A stretch of 64,000 bases of DNA from Paenibacillus alba (GCF_013204855.1 NZ_JABMKZ010000003.1:496001-560000), one strand, 5' to 3'; counted from the first letter of the stretch, positions 34,114 to 43,573 are shown. Numbers and translations: made by a program. Notes: generated from the sequence alone by a model not told the origin.

Positions 34114-35130
34114 TTAGGTAAACCGCTCCAAAAGCAATGAACAGGCAAGCACGGAAACAGCGATTAAAACCGAGAGAAGCAGGACGAACTTGGATTTGAA
34201 GACGGAAAGCAGCATAAGCGTGCTTTTGAAATCAAGCATTGGACCGAATACCAGAAACGTAAGAAGCGAACCGGAAGTAAACGATGTTTGGAAAGAGGAA
34301 GCCACGAAAGCGTCGGATGTCGAGCAAAGGGAAAGAATGTAAGCAAAGCCCATCATGAACAAATGGGAGCTCAGGGGACCTTGACCGATGGCGAGCAAGC
34401 TGTCGCGCTGCATGAAAATTTGAATCAATGCGGTAAGCAGGGAGCCGAACACCAGATATTTTCCCATTTCAAAAAATTCATCCGAAGCATGGACAAAAAA
34501 AGTGTTTAATTTGCCGGAAAAGCCGCCGCCGCTTGGATGCTGGTGTCCGTCAACGGCTTTCGGAGCGGAGAAATGGGCGCGGCTGATGCGCAGTGGACTG
34601 CTTTTGATAAAACGAAATAGCACGAGTCCAATGATGACAGCAACGGCAAAAGCAAGACCCATGCGGGAATACGCGATGGATGGATGATTGCGGAAGGCCA
34701 TGAAGGTAGCGGCGAATACAATCGGGTTAATAATCGGCCCGGTCACGATAAAAACGACGGCAATATAAACCGGCATCCCTTTGAGAATCAGCCTCCGAAC
34801 GACAGGAATCATACCGCATTCACACATGGGGAATAAAATGCCCAGCACACAAGCGAATAAGATGCCGAGAATAGGGTTCTGCGGAATGAAACGGCGAATG
34901 GTTTGCTCGGATACAAACGTTTGCAGCAAAGAAGAGAGGATGACGCCTAATAAAATGAAAGGAATAGCCTCAAGCAAAATGCTGATGAAGATAGTTTTAA
35001 AAGCTTGCGTGTGTTCCAAAGTGAACATCGAGAGCGTTGGCATATCTTTGTTCAAAAAAATAAGCATAAGTAACAGAAAGCAGATGGCTGCAATCACATG
35101 CATGCTGGCTCGAAACAAGGTAGTGGGCAT
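34114..35130 (-). CDS. COG0701/UPF0718 permease (YcgR-like)
   Basis: 338 aa, about eight membrane helices. FPMCECGMIPVVRRLILKG carries the conserved CxCG-P motif of the family; IVTGPIINPIVF and LCSTSDAFVASSFQTSF are the other conserved loops. Its transported substrate is not settled. It is the first gene of a two-gene minus-strand operon under a Zur-like box, so a role in zinc limitation is likely. Confidence 0.87.
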   Translation of the reverse strand: MPTTLFRASMHVIAAICFLLLMLIFLNKDMPTLSMFTLEHTQAFKTIFISILLEAIPFILLGVILSSLLQTFVSEQTIRRFIPQNPILGILFACVLGILFPMCECGMIPVVRRLILKGMPVYIAVVFIVTGPIINPIVFAATFMAFRNHPSIAYSRMGLAFAVAVIIGLVLFRFIKSSPLRISRAHFSAPKAVDGHQHPSGGGFSGKLNTFFVHASDEFFEMGKYLVFGSLLTALIQIFMQRDSLLAIGQGPLSSHLFMMGFAYILSLCSTSDAFVASSFQTSFTSGSLLTFLVFGPMLDFKSTLMLLSVFKSKFVLLLSVLIAVSVLACSLLLERFT

Positions 35131-35146
35131 TGGCGCAAAACTCCTT

Positions 35147-35167
35147 AATGATAATTATTACTATTTT
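35147..35167 (-). promoter_or_regulatory. Zur/Fur-type box, permease operon
   Basis: AATGATAATTATTACTATTTT, a TAATnATTA-centred box 17 bp upstream of the permease start. It could also be read as a Fur box; the neighbours favour Zur. Confidence 0.65.
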
Positions 35168-35292
35168 AACCTATGTGACTCCAAAGGGGAATAGGACAAC
35201 TTTTAGAGTCGCAGCTGCTCCGCTACTTGACGTAATAGGTCGATTTGCGGCACTATGTTAATAGAACATTTTATGACAGAGGGGTAATGCAA

Positions 35293-35745
35293 ATGGGTAC
35301 TCATAAGCATACGATTGACGAGATGCTAAGAGCCATGGCACAAAAAGGCTGGCGCATTACGGAACAGCGCAGGAGTTTGGCAACGTTATTTGCGGAATCG
35401 GGAAGCTATTTATCGCCGAAAGACGTTTATGAATACATGAAAGTCAAATACCCGGGTGTAAGTTTCGATACGGTGTACCGCAATCTTCGACTGCTCAGCG
35501 AAATGGGCGTTTTGGAGCAGTTTCATTTGACGGACGGCTTGAAATTCAAGGCCAGTTGTCTCTCCCACCATCATCATCATATGATATGTGTGAGCTGCGA
35601 GAAGACGGTCACCTTCGAGTTCTGTCCGATGAAGCTAGTGCAGGATTTGCCGGAAAACTTTGAAATTCAAAGCCATCGGTTTGAGATTTTCGGTTATTGT
35701 TCGGATTGTAAATCGAGTGCGTCGCCAGAGCGCGTGGAGCATTAA
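35293..35745 (+). CDS. zur: Fur-family regulator, probably Zur
   Basis: 150 aa. The winged helix has WRITEQRRSLATLFAESGSY and GVSFDTVYRNLRLLSEMGVL; the metal region has CLSHHHHHMICVSCEK and GYCSDCKSS, giving the two CxxC pairs of the structural zinc site. ATG 35293 follows GAGGGG by eight bases; earlier in-frame starts lack a site. Divergent from a permease operon with a Zur-like box and near two Zur-boxed GTPase genes, so Zur is the best assignment; Fur or PerR cannot be excluded. Confidence 0.82.
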   Translation: MGTHKHTIDEMLRAMAQKGWRITEQRRSLATLFAESGSYLSPKDVYEYMKVKYPGVSFDTVYRNLRLLSEMGVLEQFHLTDGLKFKASCLSHHHHHMICVSCEKTVTFEFCPMKLVQDLPENFEIQSHRFEIFGYCSDCKSSASPERVEH

Positions 35746-35775
35746 GGTTAGCACGAATCAATCATAAATACAGCT

Positions 35776-35812
35776 GAGAGCTGCTGCGCAATGGCGGGGG
35801 CTCTCTTTTTTG
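35776..35812 (+). terminator. Terminator after zur
   Basis: GAGAGC and GCTCTC with a loop of 18 nt and TTTTTT afterwards. Confidence 0.65.
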
Positions 35813-35952
35813 TGCCTGTCCAACAGGGAAAAGGAAATATATAGGAAAATATTTTGTCAAATTTTGATGTAATTTGTTATTGTAAATCGTAAAGTATCGT
35901 TTACAATGAAATAAGAAATGTAAATACGAGTCACATCATAGGAGATTTGCTG

Positions 35953-36960
35953 ATGAAGAGCTTCATAGGGAAAAAGGTTAAACAAGATATAGTTAACTCT
36001 GTCGGCCTTGTCCTCATTCCCGCCAAAGCGACGATCGGAACGGAAGAGCTGGAACTCATTCAGATGCATCGCGTGGATATGTCTTCGATTGTGTGGGAGA
36101 TGCCGGCGAAGTCCGTCACAGAGTCCAGCGAAGTTCTTATGCAGCAAACGGTCAAACAAGCGAAACAGTTATTTCAAGGGATTCAAGCAGGTCGCAAAAT
36201 ACCCGTGCATCAATTTCGCGAAGAAATTATTCCAGCTGTCCAACAATTGACCGAAAATCCGAACATCTTCGAGCTATTCGAAGCGGTGCGGGCCAAGGAT
36301 GATTATACACATCAGCATAATATTGGCGTGGGCGCGCTGTCGACATTAATAGGCAAATGGATGAATCTCAGTAGTGCCGAGCTGGCAACGCTAAGCCTAG
36401 CAGCTACGCTGCATGATGTCGGCAAAGTGAAGATCCCGCTCGAAATCCTGAATAAGCCAGGCAAGCTGACCAAAGAGGAATATACCGTAATTAAGCAGCA
36501 CACGGTGTTTGGTTACGAAATGCTGAGAGACACCGTTGGCGTAGGGCATCGTGTAGCGTCTGTTGCGATTCAGCATCATGAGCGGGAAGACGGCAGAGGG
36601 TATCCCTTCGGGCTCAAAAGAGATCAGATTGATGTGTATAGTAAAATTGTCGCGATAGCGGATATTTTTCATGCGATGTCCTCCAAACGTCCTTATCATG
36701 AGCCTATGCCCTTCTATGAAATCATCAAGCAAATGCGGGAAGGCACCTTCGGAGAATTCGAGCCGGAAATTATTTCTGTATTTCTCAGCAACATTACCGG
36801 TCATTTAATTGGCAACGATGTCTTGTTATCAGACGGCCGCCGCGGAGAGGTTATTTATATTAATCCTCATGATATTGGCAGTCCGCTGGTGAAGGTAGGC
36901 AATGCGTTTGTGGACTTGAGCAAGCAAAGAAATATTCAAATTCAATCGATTCTGGCTTAA
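35953..36960 (+). CDS. HD-GYP domain phosphodiesterase
   Basis: 335 aa. An N-terminal domain of about 100 residues precedes the HD-GYP core: HQHNIGVGAL, LHDVGKVKIPLEIL (HD), HHEREDGRGYPFGL (GYP) and IVAIADIFHAMSS. Members usually hydrolyse cyclic di-GMP. No membrane or receiver domain. ATG 35953 follows GGAG. A short DUF3391-like N-terminal region may be present. A single-gene unit ended by a terminator. Confidence 0.88.
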   Translation: MKSFIGKKVKQDIVNSVGLVLIPAKATIGTEELELIQMHRVDMSSIVWEMPAKSVTESSEVLMQQTVKQAKQLFQGIQAGRKIPVHQFREEIIPAVQQLTENPNIFELFEAVRAKDDYTHQHNIGVGALSTLIGKWMNLSSAELATLSLAATLHDVGKVKIPLEILNKPGKLTKEEYTVIKQHTVFGYEMLRDTVGVGHRVASVAIQHHEREDGRGYPFGLKRDQIDVYSKIVAIADIFHAMSSKRPYHEPMPFYEIIKQMREGTFGEFEPEIISVFLSNITGHLIGNDVLLSDGRRGEVIYINPHDIGSPLVKVGNAFVDLSKQRNIQIQSILA

Positions 36961-36968
36961 AATAGATG

Positions 36969-37008
36969 AGCAGTCTGCCCGAGGTAAACTCAGCGGACTG
37001 CTTTTTTT
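36969..37008. terminator. Terminator between converging genes
   Basis: GCAGTCTGC and CGGACTGC form the stem; TTTTTTT follows on the plus strand. It serves the HD-GYP gene. Confidence 0.75.
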
Positions 37009-37020
37009 GCGCAGCATGAT

Positions 37021-38037
37021 TTAATCACGGGACGCCGTCAGTCGTTGGTGCCAGTCCGCCTCGAGAGCTTCGATATCAAGATCCAAACCGATGAGAACCA
37101 GATAGGGCGCGCTCTCAAAAGAGGCGGGCTGCCAATTGACGCGTTTGCCGGCATATTGCATAAGAACGGATTCTCGCTGTGGACCGAGATGCAAATAGCC
37201 TTTGGCGCGCAGCAGAGTGGCTCCCCATTTAGCTAAATAACGATCCACGATGCGCTGTGTCAAGAGGACATGCTCATCGATAGGCAGCGTGAGCGTACGT
37301 ATTCGTGAGAAAGACGCCGGATGACTGGATGGTTCATGGGGCGGCTGAGCCGGTTTACGGGCTTGGAATTGCATTCTTTTATTAAAGACAGGTGCTGGGG
37401 AAGCCACGGGTTCTTGTGAAACAAGCGGGCCAAAAACAAGCTCTAAATCAAACCGACTATGCGTCGTTGGCAGCAGCAGAGAACGCTCATTGGATTTGCG
37501 GATTGCTTTTTGTATCGATGTTAATTGTTTGTCAGAGACCAGGTCGGTTTTGTTCAAAAGCAGCAGATCGGCAACCTCAATTTGTCTGCGCAGAGTATGG
37601 ACGAGTTCGCGGTCGGAGGCGAAAATGCTGTTATAGTCAAGCACATTCTCAGCATCAAGGACGGTAATGACCTTGTGCAGCTTCACCCGCGGAAGCAGCA
37701 GGGGCTCGGTCAAGGCATCGACAATTTCTTCTGGATTGGCTACACCGGTTAATTCAATAAGAATGATGTCCGGCTTGCGCGCAAGCAGTTGTTTCACTGA
37801 ATCGCTGATTTCGCTTTTCTTGCTGCAGCAAATGCAGCCATCGAGCAGTTTGGCTAGGTTCACATTAGGTGAGGCTTGCTGGAGAAGATGACCATCCACA
37901 TCTTGTTTGCCCAGCTCGTTCATAAGAACGGCGGGTGTAAGGTTAAAGGCGGATGCATCTTGAAGCATGCGGAGGAGCAGTGTTGTTTTGCCGCTGCCTA
38001 GAAATCCACTCAGTACAATAACAGGAACTTTGCTCAA
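37021..38037 (-). CDS. COG0523/CobW-family zinc metallochaperone GTPase
   Basis: 338 aa. GFLGSGKTTLL, GCICCSKKSE, IELTGVANPEE and LLNKTDLV mark a P-loop metallochaperone GTPase. The linker is Pro-rich (ARKPAQPPHEPSSHP) rather than His-rich, unlike the paralogue at 30003. The CobW C-terminal domain is at about 240-338. A Zur box precedes it at 38065. Two different members under Zur are common in Bacilli, perhaps serving different client proteins. Confidence 0.9.
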   Translation of the reverse strand: MSKVPVIVLSGFLGSGKTTLLLRMLQDASAFNLTPAVLMNELGKQDVDGHLLQQASPNVNLAKLLDGCICCSKKSEISDSVKQLLARKPDIILIELTGVANPEEIVDALTEPLLLPRVKLHKVITVLDAENVLDYNSIFASDRELVHTLRRQIEVADLLLLNKTDLVSDKQLTSIQKAIRKSNERSLLLPTTHSRFDLELVFGPLVSQEPVASPAPVFNKRMQFQARKPAQPPHEPSSHPASFSRIRTLTLPIDEHVLLTQRIVDRYLAKWGATLLRAKGYLHLGPQRESVLMQYAGKRVNWQPASFESAPYLVLIGLDLDIEALEADWHQRLTASRD

Positions 38038-38064
38038 AAGGAGATCTCCTTTATGATCGAATTT

Positions 38065-38083
38065 AAAAGTAATTATTACGAAT
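38065..38083 (-). promoter_or_regulatory. Zur box, second CobW-like gene
   Basis: AAAAGTAATTATTACGAAT, close to TCGTAATnATTACGA, about 28 bp upstream of the start at 38037. Confidence 0.72.
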
Positions 38084-38159
38084 TAAATTGTAGTACAAAA
38101 CCGTGGAGGCTGCAAGGCTCATTTTGAATGAAACGTTGTCAGGCAACTAAACCGCGCGG

Positions 38160-38473
38160 GTAAACATGGTTATAATTGTTTTTCCCCTTGCATGCGAGGT
38201 GTAGTATGTTATAGTACGAATATCTTGAAGAATTCGGAGGTACCTTTAGACCAATGAAGTATGTAGCCTAACTTATTTCTGCTAAAACGAAATATTCGTT
38301 GTAAGGCAGACTCTACGTTTGTGCAGGTAGAGCGAGTAGGATACGTATGTCTAAAGGGGCTGACTCCTTCGAGGGCTTTTCTTTGCATACCCGATTCATC
38401 ACTTGTTCTTCCCTGACCGTAGAGCTCCTGCTTACGGTTATTTGCATTCGAACGAAAAGGGAGGAACAGGTCT
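38160..38473 (+). promoter_or_regulatory. Structured leader of the ABC-F gene
   Basis: About 300 bp. A five-codon frame (ATG at 38254, MKYVA) lies 13 bases after GGAGG. Several hairpins follow: CTCTAC/GTAGAG, AAGGGG/CTCCTT just before GGGCTTTTCTTT, and ACCGTA/TACGGT before the GGGAGG of the main gene. A short leader peptide plus alternative hairpins is the arrangement of ribosome-mediated attenuation of ABC-F resistance genes. Exact folding is not established. Confidence 0.5.
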
Positions 38474-40315
38474 ATGACTTTATTGATAAAAGCAGTGCAG
38501 CTGCGGAAGGAATTTGCAGGAAAACCTATTTTTGAACAGGTGGAGATCGATGTTCATGAGGGGGAGCGAATTGCCATTTATGGCCGCAATGGCCTCGGTA
38601 AAACCACGTTGCTCCGTCTGTTGGAGCGAACCTTGGAGCCCGATGAGGGGCGAATTGAACGAAGGCTGCCGCTGGCGGAGTGGGGCTGGATGGGGCAGCT
38701 GACGGAGGAAGATCAGGCGGTGCCTATACATGCCTATGTCGAGGCTGGCTGCCCAGAGCACTGGGCTGCGAAGATCAGCTTGCAAGGGTTGGAGCTTCAG
38801 ATGCAGGATGAAGCTTGCAGCGAGCGTCTGCTCGCGGAGTATCAGGTTGCGGCAGATCGCTACCTGGCACTGGACGGTTACCACTGGGAGACCCAGGTGG
38901 AACGCATGCTGCTTCAGCTCGGGCTTGGCCGCGAGCTGTGGGAGCTGCCGCTCGGCCAGCTGAGCGGCGGGCAGAAGACGCGCGCCCAACTGGCGCGTCT
39001 GATGGTGCGGGGGCCGCGGCTGCTGCTGCTCGACGAGCCGACGAACCACCTCGACGAGGCGTCGCTGGAAGGGCTCGAAGCGTGGCTTCGCGCCTATTCC
39101 GGCACCGTCGTCTTCGTCTCCCACGATCGCCATTTCATGGATCGTGTGGCGACCTGCTTGGTCGAGCTGACGCCGACCGGCAGCCGGAAATACCGCGGCG
39201 GGTATACCGCCTATACCCGCCAGAAAGAGCTGGAGCTGCGGACGCAGGAGCAGCTCTACCACAAGCAGCAGCTTCTGCGTGAGCAGCTGGAGGAGAGCAT
39301 TCGCACGTATCGGCAGTGGTTCCACCAGGGCGAGAAGAACGCCCGGAAGGCTGAAGTGCCGATACAGCGTGTGTACTTTCAAGCGCGAGCCGGCACTCAC
39401 GTCTCGCGGATGAATGCGAAGATGAAAGAGCTGCAGCGCCTAGAGGCGGGCCGGGTGGAGAAGCCGCGCGAGGCGACGCAGCTGAACGTCAAGCTTGGAG
39501 CAGGCGAATTCGCAGCCCGCTCGCTGGTGAGCTTGGAGCGGGCTGCATTCGGGTACGGCGACCGCGAGCTGTTCACTGACCTGAGCCTGCGTGTTGACCG
39601 CGGCGACCGTCTGGCTGTGCTCGGGCCCAACGGCACAGGCAAAACGACGCTGCTGAAGCTGCTCGTCGGAGAGCTGGAGCCCGCTACCGGCACAGCGCGG
39701 CAGCACCCCCAAGCGTCGATCGGCTACTTTTCGCAGGAGCTAGAGCATCTCGACGACGGCATGACTTTGCTGGACAGTTTGCTGACACTGCCTGCCATGA
39801 CCCAGACCCAAGCGCGCACGATTCTGGGCTGCTTCCTCTTCTCCGGCGATGCGGTGCGCAAGCGCATCAGCGATTTAAGCATGGGCGAGCGCTGCAGGAT
39901 CGCCTTCCTCAAGCTTTACTTCAGCGGCGCGAATTTGCTGGTGCTGGATGAGCCGACGAATTATTTGGATATTGATTCGCGGGAGCGCATGGAGGAGGCG
40001 CTGCTGCGCTATCCCGGCGCCATGGTCATCGTCTCGCACGATCGCTTCTTCATCCGCAAGCTGGCGACTAGGCTGTTGTGGCTCAGCGCGGAGCGCAGCC
40101 CTATCGCCTTCGCTGGCACGTATGAGGAATATGCGGAAGCGAGACAACAAAGCGAAAGCTCGCCGGAGCAGCTGGCGAGGGCCAACGAGCGGCGCCAGCT
40201 GGAGCTGACGTTGGCGCAGCTCATGAGCGAGGGGACTTGGAGCCCCGAGACTGCTCCAGAGCAGCTGCGAATTATTCGAGATCTCAAGACGAGGCTTACT
40301 GAGCTGCAGGGCTAA
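38474..40315 (+). CDS. ABC-F ribosomal-protection-type ATPase
   Basis: 613 aa with two ABC domains: GRNGLGKTT, LSGGQKTRAQL and LLLLDEPTNHLD in the first; GPNGTGKTT, LSMGERCRIA and LLVLDEPTNYLD in the second. A long charged linker (about residues 235-330) lies between them. No membrane domain, so it works on the ribosome, not as an exporter. The structured leader and the subfamily layout (long interdomain linker) suggest antibiotic resistance by displacing drugs from the 50S site; which drug is unknown. Confidence 0.88.
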   Translation: MTLLIKAVQLRKEFAGKPIFEQVEIDVHEGERIAIYGRNGLGKTTLLRLLERTLEPDEGRIERRLPLAEWGWMGQLTEEDQAVPIHAYVEAGCPEHWAAKISLQGLELQMQDEACSERLLAEYQVAADRYLALDGYHWETQVERMLLQLGLGRELWELPLGQLSGGQKTRAQLARLMVRGPRLLLLDEPTNHLDEASLEGLEAWLRAYSGTVVFVSHDRHFMDRVATCLVELTPTGSRKYRGGYTAYTRQKELELRTQEQLYHKQQLLREQLEESIRTYRQWFHQGEKNARKAEVPIQRVYFQARAGTHVSRMNAKMKELQRLEAGRVEKPREATQLNVKLGAGEFAARSLVSLERAAFGYGDRELFTDLSLRVDRGDRLAVLGPNGTGKTTLLKLLVGELEPATGTARQHPQASIGYFSQELEHLDDGMTLLDSLLTLPAMTQTQARTILGCFLFSGDAVRKRISDLSMGERCRIAFLKLYFSGANLLVLDEPTNYLDIDSRERMEEALLRYPGAMVIVSHDRFFIRKLATRLLWLSAERSPIAFAGTYEEYAEARQQSESSPEQLARANERRQLELTLAQLMSEGTWSPETAPEQLRIIRDLKTRLTELQG

Positions 40316-40322
40316 AAAGAAA

Positions 40323-40361
40323 AAGCCGGGCGCGCCCCTTCGTGGCGGCGCTTCCGGCTTA
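40323..40361. terminator. Bidirectional terminator
   Basis: AAGCCGGGCGCGCC with GGCGGCGCTTCCGGCTT form a GC-rich stem between the convergent ABC-F and deacetylase genes. Confidence 0.7.
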
Positions 40362-41405
40362 TTTGCTTTTGGCAACATGCAGCAGCTCAGGGACGGTTAC
40401 AAAGGTGTAGCCAGCTGCTTTGAGCTTACTAATCAGCGGTCCGAGGGCTTGGACTGTGCCGGACAAGTCTTGGCTGTCAGCGCCACCGGAATGCTGCAGA
40501 ATGATAGAGCCTGGCTTCGTTTGCTGCATAATATTGTTCAGCACCTGATCTGAAGATAGTGATTTCCAGTCAAGGGAATCGACATTCCAGTTCACAATCA
40601 AATAATGGTGGTCAGCGACCCATCTGACCTGCTCCTCATTAATCGCCCCGTAAGGCGGGCGGATGAGCTTAGGCGCATAGCCAATCAAGCCTTGCAGCAC
40701 ACTTTCCGTATTAATAATCTGGCTTTGGAATTTATCGACCGTCAGCTTCGGCAGATTGGCATGGCTGTAGGAGTGATTGCCGATAACATGGCCTTCGTTC
40801 ACGATCCGTCTAATCACATCGGGGTACGAGCTGGCCTTAGAGCCAAGTACGAAAAAAGTAGCTTTCACCTGATTAGCTTTAAGGACATCCAGTACCTTTG
40901 GGGTGAAGCGGGTGTCTGGTCCGTCATCGAAGGTGAGCGCAATTTTCTTTTCCTGTGCAGATCCACGCAGCTTGAAGGTGTCTGGATACTTTACGGCCAG
41001 TTGCGAGAGGGTTAGCTTTTTCTGAGATAGCTTAACCCGTCCTTGGTTTTTCTGAACAGGGACCGAGGGCTTCTTGGAAGCTTCGGGCTGTACGGTTTTC
41101 TTCGTGTTAGTTTTGGGCGCTGGGCTGGGCGCCACAACGGTTGGCGTTGTTTCAGGTTGAGCGGTCGCCGTTGGTGTTGCAGAAGGCATGGATGTTGAAG
41201 CAGGCGTTAGCGTGCTCGTAATTGGCCTTGTTGCAGGCTCCTTATCGAGCTTGCTGCTGTCAATAGGAGATTTTTCTGTGAATTCCTCTTCATGTACATG
41301 GGCATTTTGTGCAGAGCGCTGATCGTAATATGGTTTTTTGTTGGTTACACCGCAGCCTGCTGTTAATAGGCAAACAATGACGATGGACCAAACCAGCTTT
41401 GTCAT
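40359..41405 (-). CDS. Polysaccharide deacetylase lipoprotein
   Basis: 348 aa. The N-terminal WSIVIVCLLTAGC is a lipoprotein signal (lipobox LTAGC). A Thr/Pro/Ala-rich linker follows to about residue 150. The NodB domain has ALTFDDGPDTRFTPKVLDVL (catalytic Asp pair), HSYSHANLPKL (His ligands), IRPPYGAINEEQ and IILQHSGG. It probably de-N-acetylates peptidoglycan or another surface glycan outside the membrane. ATG 41405 follows GGAGGGG. Confidence 0.9.
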   Translation of the reverse strand: MTKLVWSIVIVCLLTAGCGVTNKKPYYDQRSAQNAHVHEEEFTEKSPIDSSKLDKEPATRPITSTLTPASTSMPSATPTATAQPETTPTVVAPSPAPKTNTKKTVQPEASKKPSVPVQKNQGRVKLSQKKLTLSQLAVKYPDTFKLRGSAQEKKIALTFDDGPDTRFTPKVLDVLKANQVKATFFVLGSKASSYPDVIRRIVNEGHVIGNHSYSHANLPKLTVDKFQSQIINTESVLQGLIGYAPKLIRPPYGAINEEQVRWVADHHYLIVNWNVDSLDWKSLSSDQVLNNIMQQTKPGSIILQHSGGADSQDLSGTVQALGPLISKLKAAGYTFVTVPELLHVAKSK

Positions 41406-41576
41406 GGCAATCCCCTCCGAGCATTTTGAATATGCTCTAGCTTTTGTTAACGAGGGAGATCCTATCCAGTGAAAATATAGCAATCCAGCTGGACATGAAC
41501 TATTTAGCGGCATAGACCGTCATTACATATATCTAAGACTGGTGAAGAGCCACAAAAAAAGGAGAGGAGTGCGGTT

Positions 41577-42614
41577 ATGTTAGCCTTGATGAGCAACAAG
41601 AAATTAGTCTTTGTTACGATTTTTCTACTGTGTGCAGGTTGTATTCATGAAGGAACTTCTCCGCCGTCTCCTAGCCCGAGGCCTTCCTTGCAAACCAAGT
41701 CAGATATCGGTTCTACCTTGATTTCCGGGCAGCAGGTCCGTGTAAATACACAAGTGAATCCCGTAAGGCTTATTCCCACGAAAGCACTTTCATTTGTCGA
41801 TGAGCTGCATGGGTATGGTCTTGCCGCCAGCAATGATGAACTGACGTTTCTCCAAACAAGTGATGGGGGAGTGTCCTGGCAGGCCAAGAGTAAGGTGACT
41901 AATCAAATCGGACCTACTTTGCTTTCCTTTCTGGATACGCAAATTGGCTGGATGTTCACAGGGGAGACTGGCACACGCAAGTCGGAGCTTCGATTAACCT
42001 CAGATGAAGGTCAGACATGGGAAGTGATTGCCCAGGATTTGCCGGGACTTGAAGGATCGCGAGGGACACCTTATTTTCGTTTTTTTGATCGGCAAAAAGG
42101 ATTGCTGGCAGTGAGGACGGATAAAGATTTGCAGCTGATTCGCACGCAGGATGGTGGCTTGACCTGGGGGTTATCCAACCGAATTCCGTTCCCTTCCAAA
42201 GAAGATGGCGTGTTTACGTTCTTATCCTCCACGGAGGGATGGTTTGTTGGACCTAGTAAGAAAGATAAAGAAACCATGTTGCTATACCATATGACGGATG
42301 GGGAAACGTGGGAGGAAGCAGGCAAATGGCCAAGCCCTGGTGCGCCGCAAGCGATTTCTTTTTCAGATGCGCAAAACGGTTTCCTTTTAATCAAAAAGAA
42401 CAACAGCGGGGTGCAGGGGCAATCCTGGCAGTGGCTCCAAACCAGAGATGGCGGGAAGACGTGGAGTCAGAATGAATTTCCTGGCACCTTCCAGCCACTG
42501 GAAAGCAAGCTGCAAGTGAGCTTTCCGACTTCAACCAGCGGCTGGCTGTGGGACGCCAGAGATTTGTGGGGCACGGCAGACGGGGGTCTGAATTGGCATT
42601 TATTAACCCATTAG
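41577..42614 (+). CDS. YCF48/BNR-repeat lipoprotein
   Basis: 345 aa. A lipoprotein signal with LLCAGC near residue 22, a Ser/Pro linker, and repeated TSDGGVSWQAKS, TSDEGQTWEVIA, TQDGGLTWGLSN, TRDGGKTWSQN blocks (DGGxTW), the seven-bladed propeller signature of Ycf48/BNR-type proteins. Probably bound to the outside of the membrane. Function unknown. Confidence 0.82.
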   Translation: MLALMSNKKLVFVTIFLLCAGCIHEGTSPPSPSPRPSLQTKSDIGSTLISGQQVRVNTQVNPVRLIPTKALSFVDELHGYGLAASNDELTFLQTSDGGVSWQAKSKVTNQIGPTLLSFLDTQIGWMFTGETGTRKSELRLTSDEGQTWEVIAQDLPGLEGSRGTPYFRFFDRQKGLLAVRTDKDLQLIRTQDGGLTWGLSNRIPFPSKEDGVFTFLSSTEGWFVGPSKKDKETMLLYHMTDGETWEEAGKWPSPGAPQAISFSDAQNGFLLIKKNNSGVQGQSWQWLQTRDGGKTWSQNEFPGTFQPLESKLQVSFPTSTSGWLWDARDLWGTADGGLNWHLLTH

Positions 42615-42618
42615 CCGA

Positions 42619-43116
42619 TTAACCTATGATTTTTTGATACGTAACGATGTCGAGGAATGTGCCCCATTTGAAACCAACCTCACGGAAATGTGCGCATTGT
42701 TTGTAGCCGTTTTTCGTAAAGGTATGAATGCTAGGGTTGTTATCTGAGCAAATGGTAGAAATCAGCGAGTGGAAGCCGCGCTCTTTGGCTATCGCTTCAA
42801 TATGCTGTATAGCGGCTGAGCCGATCCCTTTTCCCACGCAATCCGGATGCAAATAAATCGTCACTTCGCCCGTCGTGTCGTAGGCTTGCTTCTTTTTATG
42901 CGGCATTACTTGTACATATCCTTGTACAATGCCATCCAGCAGGATGACATCTGTTTGATAACGCGGGTTCGGGTGGATCACACTTTCTGTGAACTCGGAA
43001 ATCGTGACAGGTTCGGTATGAAAAGAAACCGTCGTGTGTACAACGAAATGGTTGTAAATTGCCATTAAAGCAGGGATATCGGACTGTTCTAAGGGTTTAA
43101 ATAATAGGCTGGACAT
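42619..43116 (-). CDS. GNAT acetyltransferase, phosphinothricin-type
   Basis: 165 aa. LEQSDIPALMAIYNHFVVHT, then YVQVMPHKKKQAYDTTGEVT, then CVGKGIGSAAIQHIEAIAKE (acetyl-CoA loop) and STICSDNNPSIHTFTKNGYK match the phosphinothricin/methionine-sulfoximine N-acetyltransferase subgroup. ATG 43116 follows AAGGAG; the longer reading to 43158 is less likely. Substrate not known. Confidence 0.85.
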   Translation of the reverse strand: MSSLLFKPLEQSDIPALMAIYNHFVVHTTVSFHTEPVTISEFTESVIHPNPRYQTDVILLDGIVQGYVQVMPHKKKQAYDTTGEVTIYLHPDCVGKGIGSAAIQHIEAIAKERGFHSLISTICSDNNPSIHTFTKNGYKQCAHFREVGFKWGTFLDIVTYQKIIG

Positions 43117-43283
43117 GAGACATGCTCCTTCATGACTGGAATTCGTAGTAATTTTCATTCACGATAATATTCTACGAAGAAAGCCAAACTCCTTTTTCAA
43201 ATAGACAACGAACCTTATTCCATGTAAGATAAAGTCACACGTTTCATAGAAAGAAAAGTTGACATCGGAATTGGGGGAGTCAC

Positions 43284-43568
43284 ATGTCGGGCAATTTAAG
43301 CTACATTCTCGTTATCGCTATAGGCGTCATCGTACTCGCAGGTCTTACCTACATGAATCTCCGTAAAATTAGCAAATCCACCGCGGATCTAACGCAGCTC
43401 AAAAAAAGAACGCTGCTCTGGAGCGAAATATCGCTGGCGCTGTTCGTTCTCCAACTCTTTTTCCGGGATCGTCAAGGAGGATTTCTGCTGTTCTTTGGGA
43501 TTCTCACCTTATTTACGGGCGCACACTATCTAGGTGTGTTGTATTATTCCAAAAAAAAAGGCAATTAA
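43284..43568 (+). CDS. ytpI: YtpI-like membrane protein
   Basis: 94 aa, three membrane helices: YILVIAIGVIVLAGLTYMNL, ISLALFVLQLFFRDRQG and FLLFFGILTLFTGAHYLGVL, with a charged loop between the first two. The length and order fit the YtpI family of Bacilli. GGGGGAG precedes the ATG. Function unknown. Confidence 0.75.
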   Translation: MSGNLSYILVIAIGVIVLAGLTYMNLRKISKSTADLTQLKKRTLLWSEISLALFVLQLFFRDRQGGFLLFFGILTLFTGAHYLGVLYYSKKKGN

Positions 43569-43573
43569 AAGGG

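Noticed and set aside
38480-39400. 306-codon minus-strand frame
   Set aside because: Antisense of the ABC-F gene in GC-rich DNA; no motif and no ribosome site.
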